A stretch of 41,160 nucleotides of DNA from assembly GCA_022424725.1 (NCBI GenBank), contig JAKMGV010000001.1, forward strand, positions 1 through 41,160, read 5' to 3'. Source of the DNA: Paracoccaceae bacterium. GTDB lineage: Bacteria; Pseudomonadota; Alphaproteobacteria; Rhodobacterales; Rhodobacteraceae. The notes under the pieces are model-generated. The model was not told the DNA's origin, did not search any database, and saw only the letters and a list, made by a program, of their open reading frames with translations. Shown piece after piece: positions 24,895-33,985 of the stretch (position 1 is the stretch's first letter; every line of letters starts with the position of its first letter). The position numbers were made by a program, and so were the translations under genes.

Positions 24895-25914
24895 TTATCC
24901 CCAGCAGAGGTTTGTACCTTCTGCAACATTGATGCTGTCGACACCATCAACTGCTTCTGCAGCAACCAATGATACACCAGTGTCTAGGAAGTTTTTGCCA
25001 GGTGTGTTTGCAGGCAATGTTCCGTCTTTTGCAAATTGTGCAATCGCTTCGATACCAAGGGATGCCATCAACAATGGGTATTGTTGTGATGTCGCTGCAA
25101 TCACGCCGTCTGCAACGTTTTTAACACCTGGGCATCCGCCGTCTACAGATACGATTGTGACATCGTTTTCACGACCAATTGCCTTTAGCGCTTCGTATGC
25201 ACCTGCGGCCGCTGGTTCGTTGATTGTGTAGACAACGTTGATCATCGGATCTTGGGCTAGGCAGTTTTCCATCGCTGTGCGACCGCCTTCTTCGTTACCC
25301 GCTGTGACTTCGTTACAAATGATGCGTGCGTCTGTTTCGTCGCCCCATTTGTTTGGGTCACCTAGGTCAATACCAAAGCCTTTAAGGAAACCTTGGTCAC
25401 GTAGAACGCCAACTGTTGGCTGGCTGATCGCAAGGTCAAGCATCGCGATTTTTGCATTTGCCGCATCTGCGCCAAGTGCTGCTGCTGCATATTGACCGAT
25501 CAATTCACCCGCTAGGAAGTTATCTGTTGCGAATGTTGCGTGTGCCGCGCCAATTGGTTCCAGCGGAGTATCAAGCGCGATCACCAATAGACCTGCATCT
25601 TTCGCCTGTTCAACCGAAGGAACGATTGCAGCTGTGTCAGACGCTGTCAAAAGGATACCTGATGCACCATCTGCGATACATGTTTCGATTGCAGCAACTT
25701 GGCTTTCGTTGTCGCCGTCGATTTTACCCGCATAGCTCTTTAGCGTGATGCCAAGCTCTTCTGCTTTTGCAGCAGCGCCTTCACGCATTTTTACGAAGAA
25801 GGGGTTTGTATCTGTCTTTGTGATCAAGCATGCGCTTGTAGAGTGGCTGCCCGCAAGCGCGGCGCCAGAAGTAGCGACAAGGGCAATCGCAGTCGCTGTC
25901 ATTAACTTTTTCAT
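24895..25914 (-). CDS. frcB: FrcB-type periplasmic sugar-binding protein
   Basis: From the ATG at 25914, with GGGAGAA upstream, the protein has 339 residues and a clear signal peptide ([20 protein letters not shown], cleavage near LAG). The mature part is a type I periplasmic binding protein of the RbsB/FrcB group: [20 protein letters not shown], then [26 protein letters not shown] and [17 protein letters not shown]. It should bind a monosaccharide, by analogy fructose, mannose or ribose. It is the first gene of frcBCAK and lies opposite frcR, which probably represses it. Confidence 0.91.
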   Translation of the reverse strand: MKKLMTATAIALVATSGAALAGSHSTSACLITKTDTNPFFVKMREGAAAKAEELGITLKSYAGKIDGDNESQVAAIETCIADGASGILLTASDTAAIVPSVEQAKDAGLLVIALDTPLEPIGAAHATFATDNFLAGELIGQYAAAALGADAANAKIAMLDLAISQPTVGVLRDQGFLKGFGIDLGDPNKWGDETDARIICNEVTAGNEEGGRTAMENCLAQDPMINVVYTINEPAAAGAYEALKAIGRENDVTIVSVDGGCPGVKNVADGVIAATSQQYPLLMASLGIEAIAQFAKDGTLPANTPGKNFLDTGVSLVAAEAVDGVDSINVAEGTNLCWG

Positions 25915-26006
25915 TTTATTCTCCCATTGGTTGTGCCGAGTGAAGCGCACTCACGAACGCCACACTCGAATGCTGCACATTAAGCGACGATTCTTGAGGT
26001 TAGTCA

Positions 26007-26029
26007 ATAAATAAATCAACTTTATTTAT
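26007..26029. promoter_or_regulatory. Candidate FrcR operator
   Basis: ATAAATAAA (26007-26015) and TTTATTTAT (26021-26029) form a perfect inverted repeat with a TCAAC spacer in the divergent frcB-frcR region. AT-rich arms of this type with a short centre are usual for ROK repressors. Location fits control of both promoters. Confidence 0.6.
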
Positions 26030-26103
26030 AATTGAATTTTTGATTTGATTTCGGTATTAATTAACGCGATAGACCGCAGAGCTCTGACGCGGGATGGGGA
26101 AGA

Positions 26104-27267
26104 ATGACGGACCAGGCCTCAAAATTTGATGTTGAAGGAACGAATCAATCGGGCGTGCGGGAACGCAACGAACGACTTGTGTTATCGATCCTGCGTCGGG
26201 AAGGTCCATTGCCCAAAGCGGAAATTGCACGTCGTACCGGTTTATCGGCGCAAACGGCATCTGTGATCATGCGCGCATTAGAAAGCGATGGTCTGATCGC
26301 CAAGGGGGAAAAGGTGCGCGGGCGCGTGGGCCAACCATCGGTTCCAATGTCACTTGCACCTGACGGTGCTTATTTCTTTGGGCTGAGCGTGGGACGGCGT
26401 TCTGTTGAATTGATTCTGACGAATTTTATGGGAGAAAAAATCACGCACCGCCGCGAAAGCTATGCTTACCCCCTGCCGTCTAATGTTTTGGACTTCGTGC
26501 AGTCAGCTTCAGATGAAATCTTGCAGGATTTAGAGCCTGCACAAGCAGATCGAATATCTGGCATGGGAATCGCGATTCCCTTCTTTTTATGGGATTGGGC
26601 GGTCATGATTGGTGCCGACCCTGAAAAAATGGATCACTGGAAAAATTTTGATCTTCGGAACGAATTGTCCAAATTATTTGAATTTCCAATTTACCTTGGG
26701 AATGATGCTTCCTGTGCCTGTGGCGCTGAACTGGTGTTTGGCGTTGCGGAAACGCCTGCCGATTTTCTGTATATCTATTTTGGCCACTTCATCGGTGGGG
26801 GTGTTGTCATGAATGGGTCAATGTATAAAGGTTCCTCTGGAAATGCGGGCGCGATTGGCCCCTTTCCAATCAATGGGCGTCAAATGGTGGATGTTGCGTC
26901 GTTGAACGGATTGGAACGTCGTCTTATTGAGGCGACAGGTAGTGCCGCTGAAATAGTCGAAAAAACCGAAAATTGGAATTTGGACGCCAAAATTTTGGAA
27001 GATTGGCTGGCCGAAGCAGTTCCAGCGGTTACGCGAATGATCACTGGTGCGATTTCCATAATCGATTTCCCTGCTGTTTTAATTGATGGAAATTTACCAA
27101 CCGATCTGAGGGAAGTATTGGTTGACCGAATTACAATGGAACTCAAAAACGAAAATCTGGCAGGCTTGGTCGCACCACAAATTATTGAGGGTTCACTGGG
27201 TCCCAAAGCGCGCCCCATGGGGGCAGTGAGTTTACCACTCGCCAAGCGGTATATGTTAGAGGCCTAA
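26104..27267 (+). CDS. frcR: ROK-family repressor, FrcR type
   Basis: The 387-residue protein has a winged helix-turn-helix at residues about 15-65 (LVLSILRREGPLPKAEIARR, then TGLSAQTASVIMRALESDGL) and a ROK sugar-kinase-like domain with YLGNDASCACGAELVFG and FGHFIGGGVVMNGSMYKG. The CXCGXXGCXE zinc motif of ROK kinases is not seen, which fits a pure regulator. It is divergent from frcB, with an inverted repeat between them. Its stop lies one base from the convergent xylulokinase stop. By analogy to rhizobial FrcR it represses the importer until the sugar is present. Confidence 0.88.
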   Translation: MTDQASKFDVEGTNQSGVRERNERLVLSILRREGPLPKAEIARRTGLSAQTASVIMRALESDGLIAKGEKVRGRVGQPSVPMSLAPDGAYFFGLSVGRRSVELILTNFMGEKITHRRESYAYPLPSNVLDFVQSASDEILQDLEPAQADRISGMGIAIPFFLWDWAVMIGADPEKMDHWKNFDLRNELSKLFEFPIYLGNDASCACGAELVFGVAETPADFLYIYFGHFIGGGVVMNGSMYKGSSGNAGAIGPFPINGRQMVDVASLNGLERRLIEATGSAAEIVEKTENWNLDAKILEDWLAEAVPAVTRMITGAISIIDFPAVLIDGNLPTDLREVLVDRITMELKNENLAGLVAPQIIEGSLGPKARPMGAVSLPLAKRYMLEA

Positions 27268-27268
27268 A

Positions 27269-28723
27269 TCAGCAACTTAGCGAACGATACGCAGCGAAAT
27301 TTTGTTTAAAATTTTGATAGGCCCGTTCAAAGGCGTCTATGAGATTGGTATCAGGTTTAACAACACGGCTGACGGTTGGGCTGCGCATAACAGTGTTATA
27401 ATCTGATCCACAGCTTGCAATTTGAGCAAGGCGCGCGGCACCAAGTGCGGGCCCAAAATCCCCATCCTCGGGGACCTGCAATTCGATTTGAAGAACTGTT
27501 GCCAATAGCTTGAGCCAATAATCTGACTTTGCACCTCCGCCGATCGCGTAAAGCGCTTTTGGCAGCGCGCCTGTTTGCCGAAGTGCCTCGAGCGAATCTC
27601 GTAATCCAAAGGCGACACCTTCCAAAACGGATTGGGTTAAATCAACTGCATCATTTTGAATGGAGACATTGAGGAAGCCTCCACGAACCTTGGCATCATT
27701 GTGGGGTGTCCTCTCGCCCGAAAGATAGGGCATGAACTTCACTGCACTTGGTGTGCGCAATGCATCAGGCAAGGCGCGGGTAAGTTGTGCAGGTGTTTGT
27801 CCTGTGATCTTGGAAAGCCAATTCAAACTGTCTGTGGCCGATAACATGACACCCATTTGATACCACCGGGCGGGCAGAGCATGACAAAACGTGTGTACTG
27901 CGGTTGCGGGTGCGGGATAACATCCATCGCGGGCAATTAAGATAACGCCCGATGTCCCCAAGGAAACAAAACCCTGACCCTCTTTGAACGCACCGATGCC
28001 ACATGCGGCGGCGGCGTTATCGCCTGCGCCGCCTGCGATGACGACATCCTGTTTCAATCCCCATTTCCGTTTCAAATCCTGTCGTAACATACCAGCGGCG
28101 TCACAACCTTCGACCAGGTTGGGCATCTGGGACACGTCCACGCCGCCAATGGACAAAAGCGTATTTGACCAGTCGCGCGCATTAATATCCAACCACGATG
28201 TGCCCGCACTGTCGGAAAAATCAGCCACATAGTCGCCCGTTAAGTGGTAATTTAGATAGGCTGCGGGCAATAAAACTTTCGCGGTTTTTCTGAAAATTTC
28301 AGGTTCGTGTTTCGCGACCCAAGCCAGTTTTGGCGCAGTGAACCCAGGAAATACGATATTGCCCGAAATATCGCGGAACACGGGATTTTGATCTATGGCT
28401 GCTGCTTCTGTCGCAGCGCGGGTGTCGTTCCACAAAATGCAGGGGCGCAGAACATTCCCCATGTCGTCCAATAATGTTGCCCCGTGCATATGTCCTGCAA
28501 CGCCGATGCCGATTAGATTAGCAAAGCGTGGCTCGGTGATGCGGAGTTCCTCAACAACCGCATCCAACGCATCAATCCATAGTTTGGGATCTTGTTCTGA
28601 CCAACCGGGTGCAGGAGAGCGCGTGCTGTAGGCGGCCTCTACCGTACGAATTGCTAAACCCGCCTCGTCCATAAGCATTGCACGCAGGCCCGATGTTCCA
28701 AGATCAATTCCCAAAAAGCTCAA
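27269..28723 (-). CDS. xylB: Xylulokinase (FGGY family)
   Basis: The 484-residue protein has the FGGY kinase form: phosphate-binding FLGIDLGTSGLRAML at the N-terminus, GHMHGATLLDDMGNVLRPCI, the catalytic Asp region IAGGAGDNAAAACGIGAF, and the C-terminal ATP motif YAIGGGAKSDYWLKLLA. Length and motifs match XylB, which makes D-xylulose 5-phosphate. It lies tail-to-tail with frcR with a single base between stops. Neighbours suggest the frc importer may also serve a pentose or that D-xylulose arises from the lyxose-isomerase-type enzyme at 7095. Other pentulose or hexulose kinases of the family are a less likely reading. Confidence 0.88.
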   Translation of the reverse strand: MSFLGIDLGTSGLRAMLMDEAGLAIRTVEAAYSTRSPAPGWSEQDPKLWIDALDAVVEELRITEPRFANLIGIGVAGHMHGATLLDDMGNVLRPCILWNDTRAATEAAAIDQNPVFRDISGNIVFPGFTAPKLAWVAKHEPEIFRKTAKVLLPAAYLNYHLTGDYVADFSDSAGTSWLDINARDWSNTLLSIGGVDVSQMPNLVEGCDAAGMLRQDLKRKWGLKQDVVIAGGAGDNAAAACGIGAFKEGQGFVSLGTSGVILIARDGCYPAPATAVHTFCHALPARWYQMGVMLSATDSLNWLSKITGQTPAQLTRALPDALRTPSAVKFMPYLSGERTPHNDAKVRGGFLNVSIQNDAVDLTQSVLEGVAFGLRDSLEALRQTGALPKALYAIGGGAKSDYWLKLLATVLQIELQVPEDGDFGPALGAARLAQIASCGSDYNTVMRSPTVSRVVKPDTNLIDAFERAYQNFKQNFAAYRSLSC

Positions 28724-28827
28724 AATACATCTCCGTCATGAACAATGCCGCTGTGTCAACATAATGCCGTTGAGCAAGGCGGATCAATGCGAATCCTCAC
28801 CGTCCGTGGTTTGTTCATCCGTAAAAT

Positions 28828-28855
28828 TTGGATTACGGGCAGGGTGAGATATGCT
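28828..28855 (+). promoter_or_regulatory. Possible sigma-70 promoter of the pentapeptide-repeat gene
   Basis: TTGGAT (28828-28833) and TATGCT (28850-28855) are separated by 16 bases, 37 bases before the ATG at 28892. This is a fair match to vegetative consensus by eye; no other signal was seen in 28724-28891. Confidence 0.3.
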
Positions 28856-28891
28856 AAGATCAAAACAAACTATTATTGTGGTGAATAACCT

Positions 28892-29326
28892 ATGCTGCAT
28901 CGCTTTTTATGGGCAACGACCCTATCCCTTTTGTTGACAGGTCCTGCTTTTACAATGTGTGCCGACTGTGACTTCAGCGGGCAAAATTTGGCCTTTGCGG
29001 ACTTCCGTGATCAAGATTTGTCGGGTGCAAATTTTTCTGATGCCTATTTGGTCAACGCAAAGTTTGACGACGCAAATCTTGAAAGTGCTGATTTTTCGGG
29101 TGCACGTGCAAACAACGCAACATTTCGCAATGCGCGATTGAGCAATGCAAGCTTTGCTGGGGCCGAAATTGAGCTGGTGGATTTCACAGGTGCCAAAATG
29201 ACAGGTGCCGACTTTGACGATGCATTTGTGCGGCATGCCAAAATGACGAAAGATCAAGCTCTACAGAGTAATTATTGCGAAGTGCCGTTGCGTGATGGGT
29301 CTGCACGTGGAACGTTGTGCGAATGA
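28892..29326 (+). CDS. Exported pentapeptide-repeat protein
   Basis: The 144-residue protein starts with a signal peptide (MLHRFLWATTLSLLLTGPAF), then about eighteen A(D/N)LXX-like five-residue units such as DFSGQNLAFADFRDQDLSGA and ANFSDAYLVNAKFDDANLES, predicted to form a right-handed quadrilateral beta-helix. Cysteines flank the repeat (CADC before, CEVPL and GTLC after), so disulphides may cap it in the periplasm. It stands alone between xylB and the reductase gene. Function is unknown; intracellular Qnr-like gyrase protection is excluded by the export signal. Confidence 0.87.
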   Translation: MLHRFLWATTLSLLLTGPAFTMCADCDFSGQNLAFADFRDQDLSGANFSDAYLVNAKFDDANLESADFSGARANNATFRNARLSNASFAGAEIELVDFTGAKMTGADFDDAFVRHAKMTKDQALQSNYCEVPLRDGSARGTLCE

Positions 29327-29460
29327 AAACCAATTCTCAAAAATATAATTAATGACGATTTACGACCTCTTGTCATGAAACGAACAGATGGGTTTGCCGA
29401 GTCGGGTATATCCATGCCATTTCAATTTCGGCATTGGTTCTTTTTTGAACTGTCGTCTGA

Positions 29461-30396
29461 TTAATCAAACTGCGCTTCGCGTGCGCGGATGACGGCGCAG
29501 ATCGTTTCGTTGTACGGGGTCGGCATATTCAATTCGTTGCCCAATTTTAGGATTGTGCCATTTATCGTCCCAATTTCGGATGCACGCTGTGCCTCGTGAT
29601 CTTGCAACATAGAGGGTTTGGCAGTGCCGACACGATCCGCAAACTCGGTGACATATTGTACAGGATCATCGAACGAAAAATTGATGCCCAAATGCATACC
29701 AATCGCATATGCCTCTTTCATGCAGGATAGGGCAATTTTCCATTCCGCGGCCTGCGCGCGTAGTTCGGCCACGTTTCGACCAAAGGCCGTACAAGGGCCA
29801 GAAAGGGTAACGTTGCACAGCAGTTTTTCCCAAATCAATTGTGCAATGTCGTCATAAATTTCGATATGGAATCCTCCATCGCGCCAGGCGTTGGCGATGT
29901 CGGATAACCTGTGTTCATCGGCCCCTTGCATCAGGCCCAAACGGATTTGTTTCATTGATGTGTGTGCTGCATGTGCAGGCCCTCTCATTGACGCGCCAAA
30001 CCCCTCGGCAACGCCCAGAATGATTTGAGATTTTGGAATGAAGGCGGCGACATCATCGCCTGCGCCAAGGCCGTTTTGAATGGTCAGCACCATCGCGTCG
30101 GGCGTAAGTGTTTTGGCAATCGCCTCTGCACTCTTGCACACGGCAAAGGATTTTGTTGCAATGATATAGAGATCAAAGGGTTCATCGGGTGGCAGTTCGC
30201 GGGTTGCCCGAATGTTGGCTGCCTTTAATCGACCCTCTGGTCCATCAATTGTTAGGCCATCTGCATTCATGCCATCAACGTGATCTGCCCAAAGATCTAT
30301 GGCAGAGACAGAGTGGCCCGCGTTTGATAATCGCGCCGCGTAAATGGATCCCATGGCCCCCGTCCCAATGATCGCTATTTTCAATGGTGTGTTCAT
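29461..30396 (-). CDS. 2-dehydropantoate 2-reductase-like NADP(H) oxidoreductase (PanE/ApbA family)
   Basis: The 311-residue protein has the Rossmann motif IIGTGAMGSIYAARLSNAG and retains the ketopantoate reductase residues by position: Asn in IQNGLGAG, Lys in WEKLLCNV, Ser in KPSMLQDHE and Glu in SEIGTINGT. It therefore should reduce or oxidise a 2-keto/2-hydroxy acid resembling pantoate. Its ATG overlaps the stop of the mttB-like gene (ATGA), so it is the last gene of the marR-sulfatase-mttB-like operon. That setting suggests a catabolic substrate rather than pantothenate synthesis. A true PanE role cannot be excluded. Confidence 0.86.
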   Translation of the reverse strand: MNTPLKIAIIGTGAMGSIYAARLSNAGHSVSAIDLWADHVDGMNADGLTIDGPEGRLKAANIRATRELPPDEPFDLYIIATKSFAVCKSAEAIAKTLTPDAMVLTIQNGLGAGDDVAAFIPKSQIILGVAEGFGASMRGPAHAAHTSMKQIRLGLMQGADEHRLSDIANAWRDGGFHIEIYDDIAQLIWEKLLCNVTLSGPCTAFGRNVAELRAQAAEWKIALSCMKEAYAIGMHLGINFSFDDPVQYVTEFADRVGTAKPSMLQDHEAQRASEIGTINGTILKLGNELNMPTPYNETICAVIRAREAQFD

Positions 30397-31886
30397 GTCG
30401 ATGTTCCAATTCCGAACTCTGCCGCCAAAGCGTCATGAATGTGTTTTGGTAGATGGGTTTGTTTTGGGCCGTTGCTTATGTCTTGTGCCCTTTGGATGGC
30501 ACGCTGCTGCATGTCGGCCGCCTCAGATTGGCCAAGGTCTGTTGCCCCTGCACGTTCAGAGAGGTCAGGGTAGACAAAATCACTGCGCATGCGGGCATAG
30601 GTTTCTGGTTGTCCCAAGAAATGGCCCTCACCTTCCACCACTGCTTGGATGGTATCTAGCGCGAGTGTGTCTTGCGAAATCGTAACGGGCGCTTGTGCGC
30701 GCAACACTGCGCCCAGCATATCATTATCTGCAACCATTCCAGCAAGGCTGGTTCCCATTAGGCTTGCTTGACTGCCTGCGGCTTGCGTCACCAAATTGGC
30801 ACCTGCGGAAATGGCGGCCGAAATGCCCAATGCTTTTTCATACCCTGCTTGGTGATCGACATGTCGGCTGCCTGTTGCGCCCGCGATGATGGAACAGGGA
30901 ACATCCATATGCCGCAGAACCTGCAACACCATTGTGTTGGCCAGTGCCTGTTCACCGGATCCCCCCGCCAAACCACCTGTGCGCAGGTCGGTGATCATGG
31001 GGCGGGGCCCCGCGATGCGGGGGGCCACGGGGTCGATCATATGCACCCACACCAATCCTGCTAGGGTTTCCGCAAGCGTTTGTGCAGCAGCGCCCGCCAA
31101 TGTGACGGGGCTTGATGCGCCAACTTGGCCAAACACGTTACAATGCACAGGAATACCAAATTTGATGGCAGTTCGCATAACCAACATGCTTTCGTTGTGC
31201 AAACGCAGGGGCGGCACAGCGTGATTGATGTTTAGCGATAAAAAGGGGCGGGCGCGAAATGCACCCTCGCCACCTGCGATATCATAACAAAGCTGCGCGA
31301 TGTCACCCACATGTGCCGCGTCTGAGGCTTGGACCATCACATGTTTGGCACATCCCATAAGCGATGCAGCCGTTGTTGCACGATCAAGTTTCAGGGGGTC
31401 GTCGATGTCGCGCGCGACAACGGAACGCGCAAAAAAATCGATGTGCCTGCAATTATGGGCGATGCGAGCTGCGTCATATAAATCGCGCAACTCAGCGGCC
31501 CTGTAATCCGTAGATGTCAAATCCTGCACCATGGGCGCTGCGCCACCCGTCCCTAAATAGACGTTTTCGCCGCCGACCTGCATGTCAAACTCGGCTGCTT
31601 GGCCTGCCAGCAAAACGGTTTTCGGCATTTCATCGACAGCTTCTAAAACAAGGGTTCGGGGTATTGTGATGCGCCCGCCCGACAACTGTGCGCCTGCGTC
31701 ACACATTGTGTCGCTGATTTCTGATGAAACCTCGGCCAATCCAATGGTTTCCAAAATTTGAATGGCAGCGTCCAGCAATAGGTTTAGGTCGTCTTGTGAT
31801 AGTCGATGGATGCCACCGCCGACGCGGTGGTTTATGGGCATGCCGCCTGTCTTGTCCGTACTCGATTTGTTTCGATTTCTGCGCAT
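30393..31886 (-). CDS. MttB-family trimethylamine/betaine:corrinoid methyltransferase-like protein (no pyrrolysine)
   Basis: The ATG at 31886 gives 497 residues, the size of the MttB superfamily; a TTG-led extension to 31925 would run into an inverted repeat. Family blocks are RLSQDDLNLLLDAAIQILET near the N-terminus, NVYLGTGGAAPMVQDLTSTD, PFLSLNINHAVPPLRLHNES and DTLALDTIQAVVEGEGHFLG near the C-terminus. There is no internal amber codon, so it is one of the non-pyrrolysine members, some of which demethylate glycine betaine, proline betaine or carnitine via a corrinoid protein. No corrinoid protein is present in this window. It lies 82 bases downstream of a sulfatase and overlaps the reductase gene, so all probably act on one methylated compound. 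Confidence 0.85.
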   Translation of the reverse strand: MRRNRNKSSTDKTGGMPINHRVGGGIHRLSQDDLNLLLDAAIQILETIGLAEVSSEISDTMCDAGAQLSGGRITIPRTLVLEAVDEMPKTVLLAGQAAEFDMQVGGENVYLGTGGAAPMVQDLTSTDYRAAELRDLYDAARIAHNCRHIDFFARSVVARDIDDPLKLDRATTAASLMGCAKHVMVQASDAAHVGDIAQLCYDIAGGEGAFRARPFLSLNINHAVPPLRLHNESMLVMRTAIKFGIPVHCNVFGQVGASSPVTLAGAAAQTLAETLAGLVWVHMIDPVAPRIAGPRPMITDLRTGGLAGGSGEQALANTMVLQVLRHMDVPCSIIAGATGSRHVDHQAGYEKALGISAAISAGANLVTQAAGSQASLMGTSLAGMVADNDMLGAVLRAQAPVTISQDTLALDTIQAVVEGEGHFLGQPETYARMRSDFVYPDLSERAGATDLGQSEAADMQQRAIQRAQDISNGPKQTHLPKHIHDALAAEFGIGTST

Positions 31887-31895
31887 TCTGAAATC

Positions 31896-31924
31896 TGATC
31901 CTATTGAATTCGGCAATAGGATCA
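31896..31924. repeat. Perfect inverted repeat ahead of the mttB-like gene
   Basis: TGATCCTATTG (31896-31906) and CAATAGGATCA (31914-31924) form 11-bp perfect arms around AATTCGG. It lies between the sulfatase stop and the mttB-like start, ten bases before that ATG. It could be an mRNA hairpin separating expression of the two genes or an operator. No T-run follows. Confidence 0.7.
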
Positions 31925-31968
31925 ATTGCTATTATTCGCCCAAGATCACAAAAGAATGCGGTTTGAAA

Positions 31969-33396
31969 TCATACCTTGGGTGGCGGCGTCGCTCCGGGGG
32001 CGCCTAGTGCGAGTGCCGCATCGCGACCGCCGTGGAATTCGATTAGATCCGCTTGATCCGCAAATGCGATCTTATCAACAGCCTCTGGGTCCAAAATGGC
32101 GCGAAGCTCGGCCTCTAGGCGTGCAAGGGTGTCGGCATGTTCTGGATCATTGGCCAAATCAAAATGTTCTTTCGGATCATTTTGTAGGTCAAACAATTCA
32201 GGCGGAAAATCAACGTAATGGTTCAGTTTCCAGCGCCCTTTTTTATACATATAGGCCCCTGAGACCGCACCTGCTGCGTGATATTGGCTTAGGATTGGGC
32301 GGTCGGGTTGTTCCACCGCTGTAATTACATCATGCAAGGGCTGATGGGATGCCCGGCCGTCGAATGCAACGCCAAAGTGATCAGGGATCGTATGGGCCAA
32401 ATCCAAAAGCGACACAGGTGTTTTGCATTCGCCAACGGGCACGTCAGGCCCCGCCATGATCATTGGGACATGAACACTTTCTTGGTATAGATTTGATTTA
32501 CCCCACAGACCGCGTTCACCAACATTATCCCCATGATCTGATGTGTAGACCACGGTTGTATTATCCGTCTGACCCGATGCGTCCAAGGCGTCCATGATCA
32601 AACCGATGTTGTGATCCAGCCATGTGACCAGACCATAATAGGCAGAAAAGGCGCGACTTCGTTCTGCGGCGTCCACAAATTGGTCTTCGCTGTTGAAATT
32701 GCCATTTTGTTTTTCAACCCAAGGATGGCGTTCATACCCAGTTTTGGGGTGTAATTCAGGTTCAGGAACGGAACCTTCTGGATACATTTCGTAATATTCT
32801 TCTGGAACGACCAGTGGGAAGTGGGGCGCAACCAATCCAACATAGAGACACCAGGGTGTATCGCGGTTTGCGGCTTGTTTGATCCATTCGATGGTTCGTT
32901 CGGTTACGGCGGCGTCATATTCGGTGTACTTGCTTTCGCCAGGGCCGATATATCCGCCCAGCATTCGGGCATTGGGGGTGATGCGTTCATCCTCTTTCCG
33001 AATGGATGCCCAAACCATACCGACGCCACCAACAACCATCATTGGAATATGTTCAACGTCAAATCCTGCTGGGTCTTCCTCGCTGCGATAATGCAATTTT
33101 CCAATCGACTCGACAGGAATGTTATTGTCCTGCAGTGCGTGCCCCCAGCCTGGCAATTGTCCAGTATAGGGCATTGCGTTATCCCACAGGCGCGTTTCAT
33201 GCACATGTTTACCTGTTGCAAAAGATGCACGGGCGGGAACGCAAATCGGACAGGGTGTATAAGCCTCGCTAAAGCGTGTTCCGCGCGCGGCGAGGCGATC
33301 CAAATTAGGCGTTTTTACGAAATCAAGCCCCGCACATCCCATGGCGCGACCTTGGTGTTCATCTGACATGATAACCAAAAAATTTGACTGGCTCAT
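31969..33396 (-). CDS. Type I sulfatase, cytoplasmic (choline-sulfatase/arylsulfatase-like)
   Basis: The 475-residue protein carries the formylglycine signature CVPARASFATGKHVH with Cys52 as the residue to be modified, the N-terminal metal ligands in IMSDEHQ (Asp12), and a second metal site in VVYTSDHGDNVGERGLWGK. No signal peptide is seen, so the substrate must be imported first. It overlaps the upstream marR by four bases (ATGA) and is followed by the mttB-like gene. It hydrolyses a sulfate ester of a small molecule; the family is too broad to name it. A formylglycine-generating enzyme is required and is not in the window. Confidence 0.92.
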   Translation of the reverse strand: MSQSNFLVIMSDEHQGRAMGCAGLDFVKTPNLDRLAARGTRFSEAYTPCPICVPARASFATGKHVHETRLWDNAMPYTGQLPGWGHALQDNNIPVESIGKLHYRSEEDPAGFDVEHIPMMVVGGVGMVWASIRKEDERITPNARMLGGYIGPGESKYTEYDAAVTERTIEWIKQAANRDTPWCLYVGLVAPHFPLVVPEEYYEMYPEGSVPEPELHPKTGYERHPWVEKQNGNFNSEDQFVDAAERSRAFSAYYGLVTWLDHNIGLIMDALDASGQTDNTTVVYTSDHGDNVGERGLWGKSNLYQESVHVPMIMAGPDVPVGECKTPVSLLDLAHTIPDHFGVAFDGRASHQPLHDVITAVEQPDRPILSQYHAAGAVSGAYMYKKGRWKLNHYVDFPPELFDLQNDPKEHFDLANDPEHADTLARLEAELRAILDPEAVDKIAFADQADLIEFHGGRDAALALGAPGATPPPKV

Positions 33397-33848
33397 AATT
33401 CATCCTCTGACAGGTGTGCCGCCTTTTCCAGCTTTTCTAACGCCGAATAGATGGCCTTGATTTCGGTTTCGTCTAAATGAGCAAACAAACTGCGTTGCCG
33501 ATTGCGCATCAAGGGCAAGGTTTGATCATAAATCTTCTGCGCCTTGGCCGTCAGCTTCAAATTTGATTTTCTATGATCTTTGGCGTCTGTTTTAAATTTT
33601 ACATACCCTGCGTCAGACAAACCACGAATTGTGCGCGAAAGTTGCCCTTTATCCATCCCAATTTGACGTTCGATATCTGACGAATTTTTGCAATCTGTTC
33701 CCGCAAGTAGGGCGATCACCCGCCACTGCGTCAATGTGAGGCCCGCGTTTCGTTTCAGAATTCCGATTGCTTGTGCGTTCAACCGCATGTGCGTACGCGC
33801 AAGCCGGTAGGTCAAAAATTGTTGGACTTCTAGGTCATCTATATTCAC
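33393..33848 (-). CDS. MarR-family transcriptional regulator of the sulfatase cluster
   Basis: The 151-residue protein has the winged helix-turn-helix of the family: LTLTQWRVIALLAGTDCKNS, then MDKGQLSRTIRGLSDAGYVK, then the wing with DAKDHRKSNLKLTAK. It is the first gene of the marR-sulfatase-mttB-like-reductase operon and diverges from tctC at 33986. The divergent region contains AGTTGA-N4-TCAACT with the same TTGATACGTCAA core as near the other marR gene, a likely operator. The ligand is probably the transported sulfate ester or a product. Confidence 0.93.
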   Translation of the reverse strand: MNIDDLEVQQFLTYRLARTHMRLNAQAIGILKRNAGLTLTQWRVIALLAGTDCKNSSDIERQIGMDKGQLSRTIRGLSDAGYVKFKTDAKDHRKSNLKLTAKAQKIYDQTLPLMRNRQRSLFAHLDETEIKAIYSALEKLEKAAHLSEDEL

Positions 33849-33907
33849 GCGCAGGCCCCAAATATTATGTGAAATCCGTTGTTCATCAGCAAAGAAAACG
33901 TTAAATT

Positions 33908-33923
33908 AGTTGATACGTCAACT
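33908..33923. promoter_or_regulatory. Candidate MarR operator in the marR-tctC divergent region
   Basis: AGTTGA (33908-33913) and TCAACT (33918-33923) flank TACG. The core TTGATACGTCAA (33910-33921) is identical to 18626-18637. A TTGACC element (33930-33935), usable as a -35 box for tctC, lies just downstream, so a bound repressor would block it. Confidence 0.65.
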
Positions 33924-33985
33924 TTTTTCTTGACCGAAGAACGCCGAACGGTTCAGAGTATGTCAATCTAATCGGGAGGATTATC

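Noticed and set aside
30393-31886. Pyrrolysine-containing trimethylamine methyltransferase
   Set aside because: The frame has no internal amber codon.
31887-31925. TTG start extending the mttB-like protein by 13 residues
   Set aside because: The extension is encoded by the inverted repeat and the ATG at 31886 gives the usual family length.
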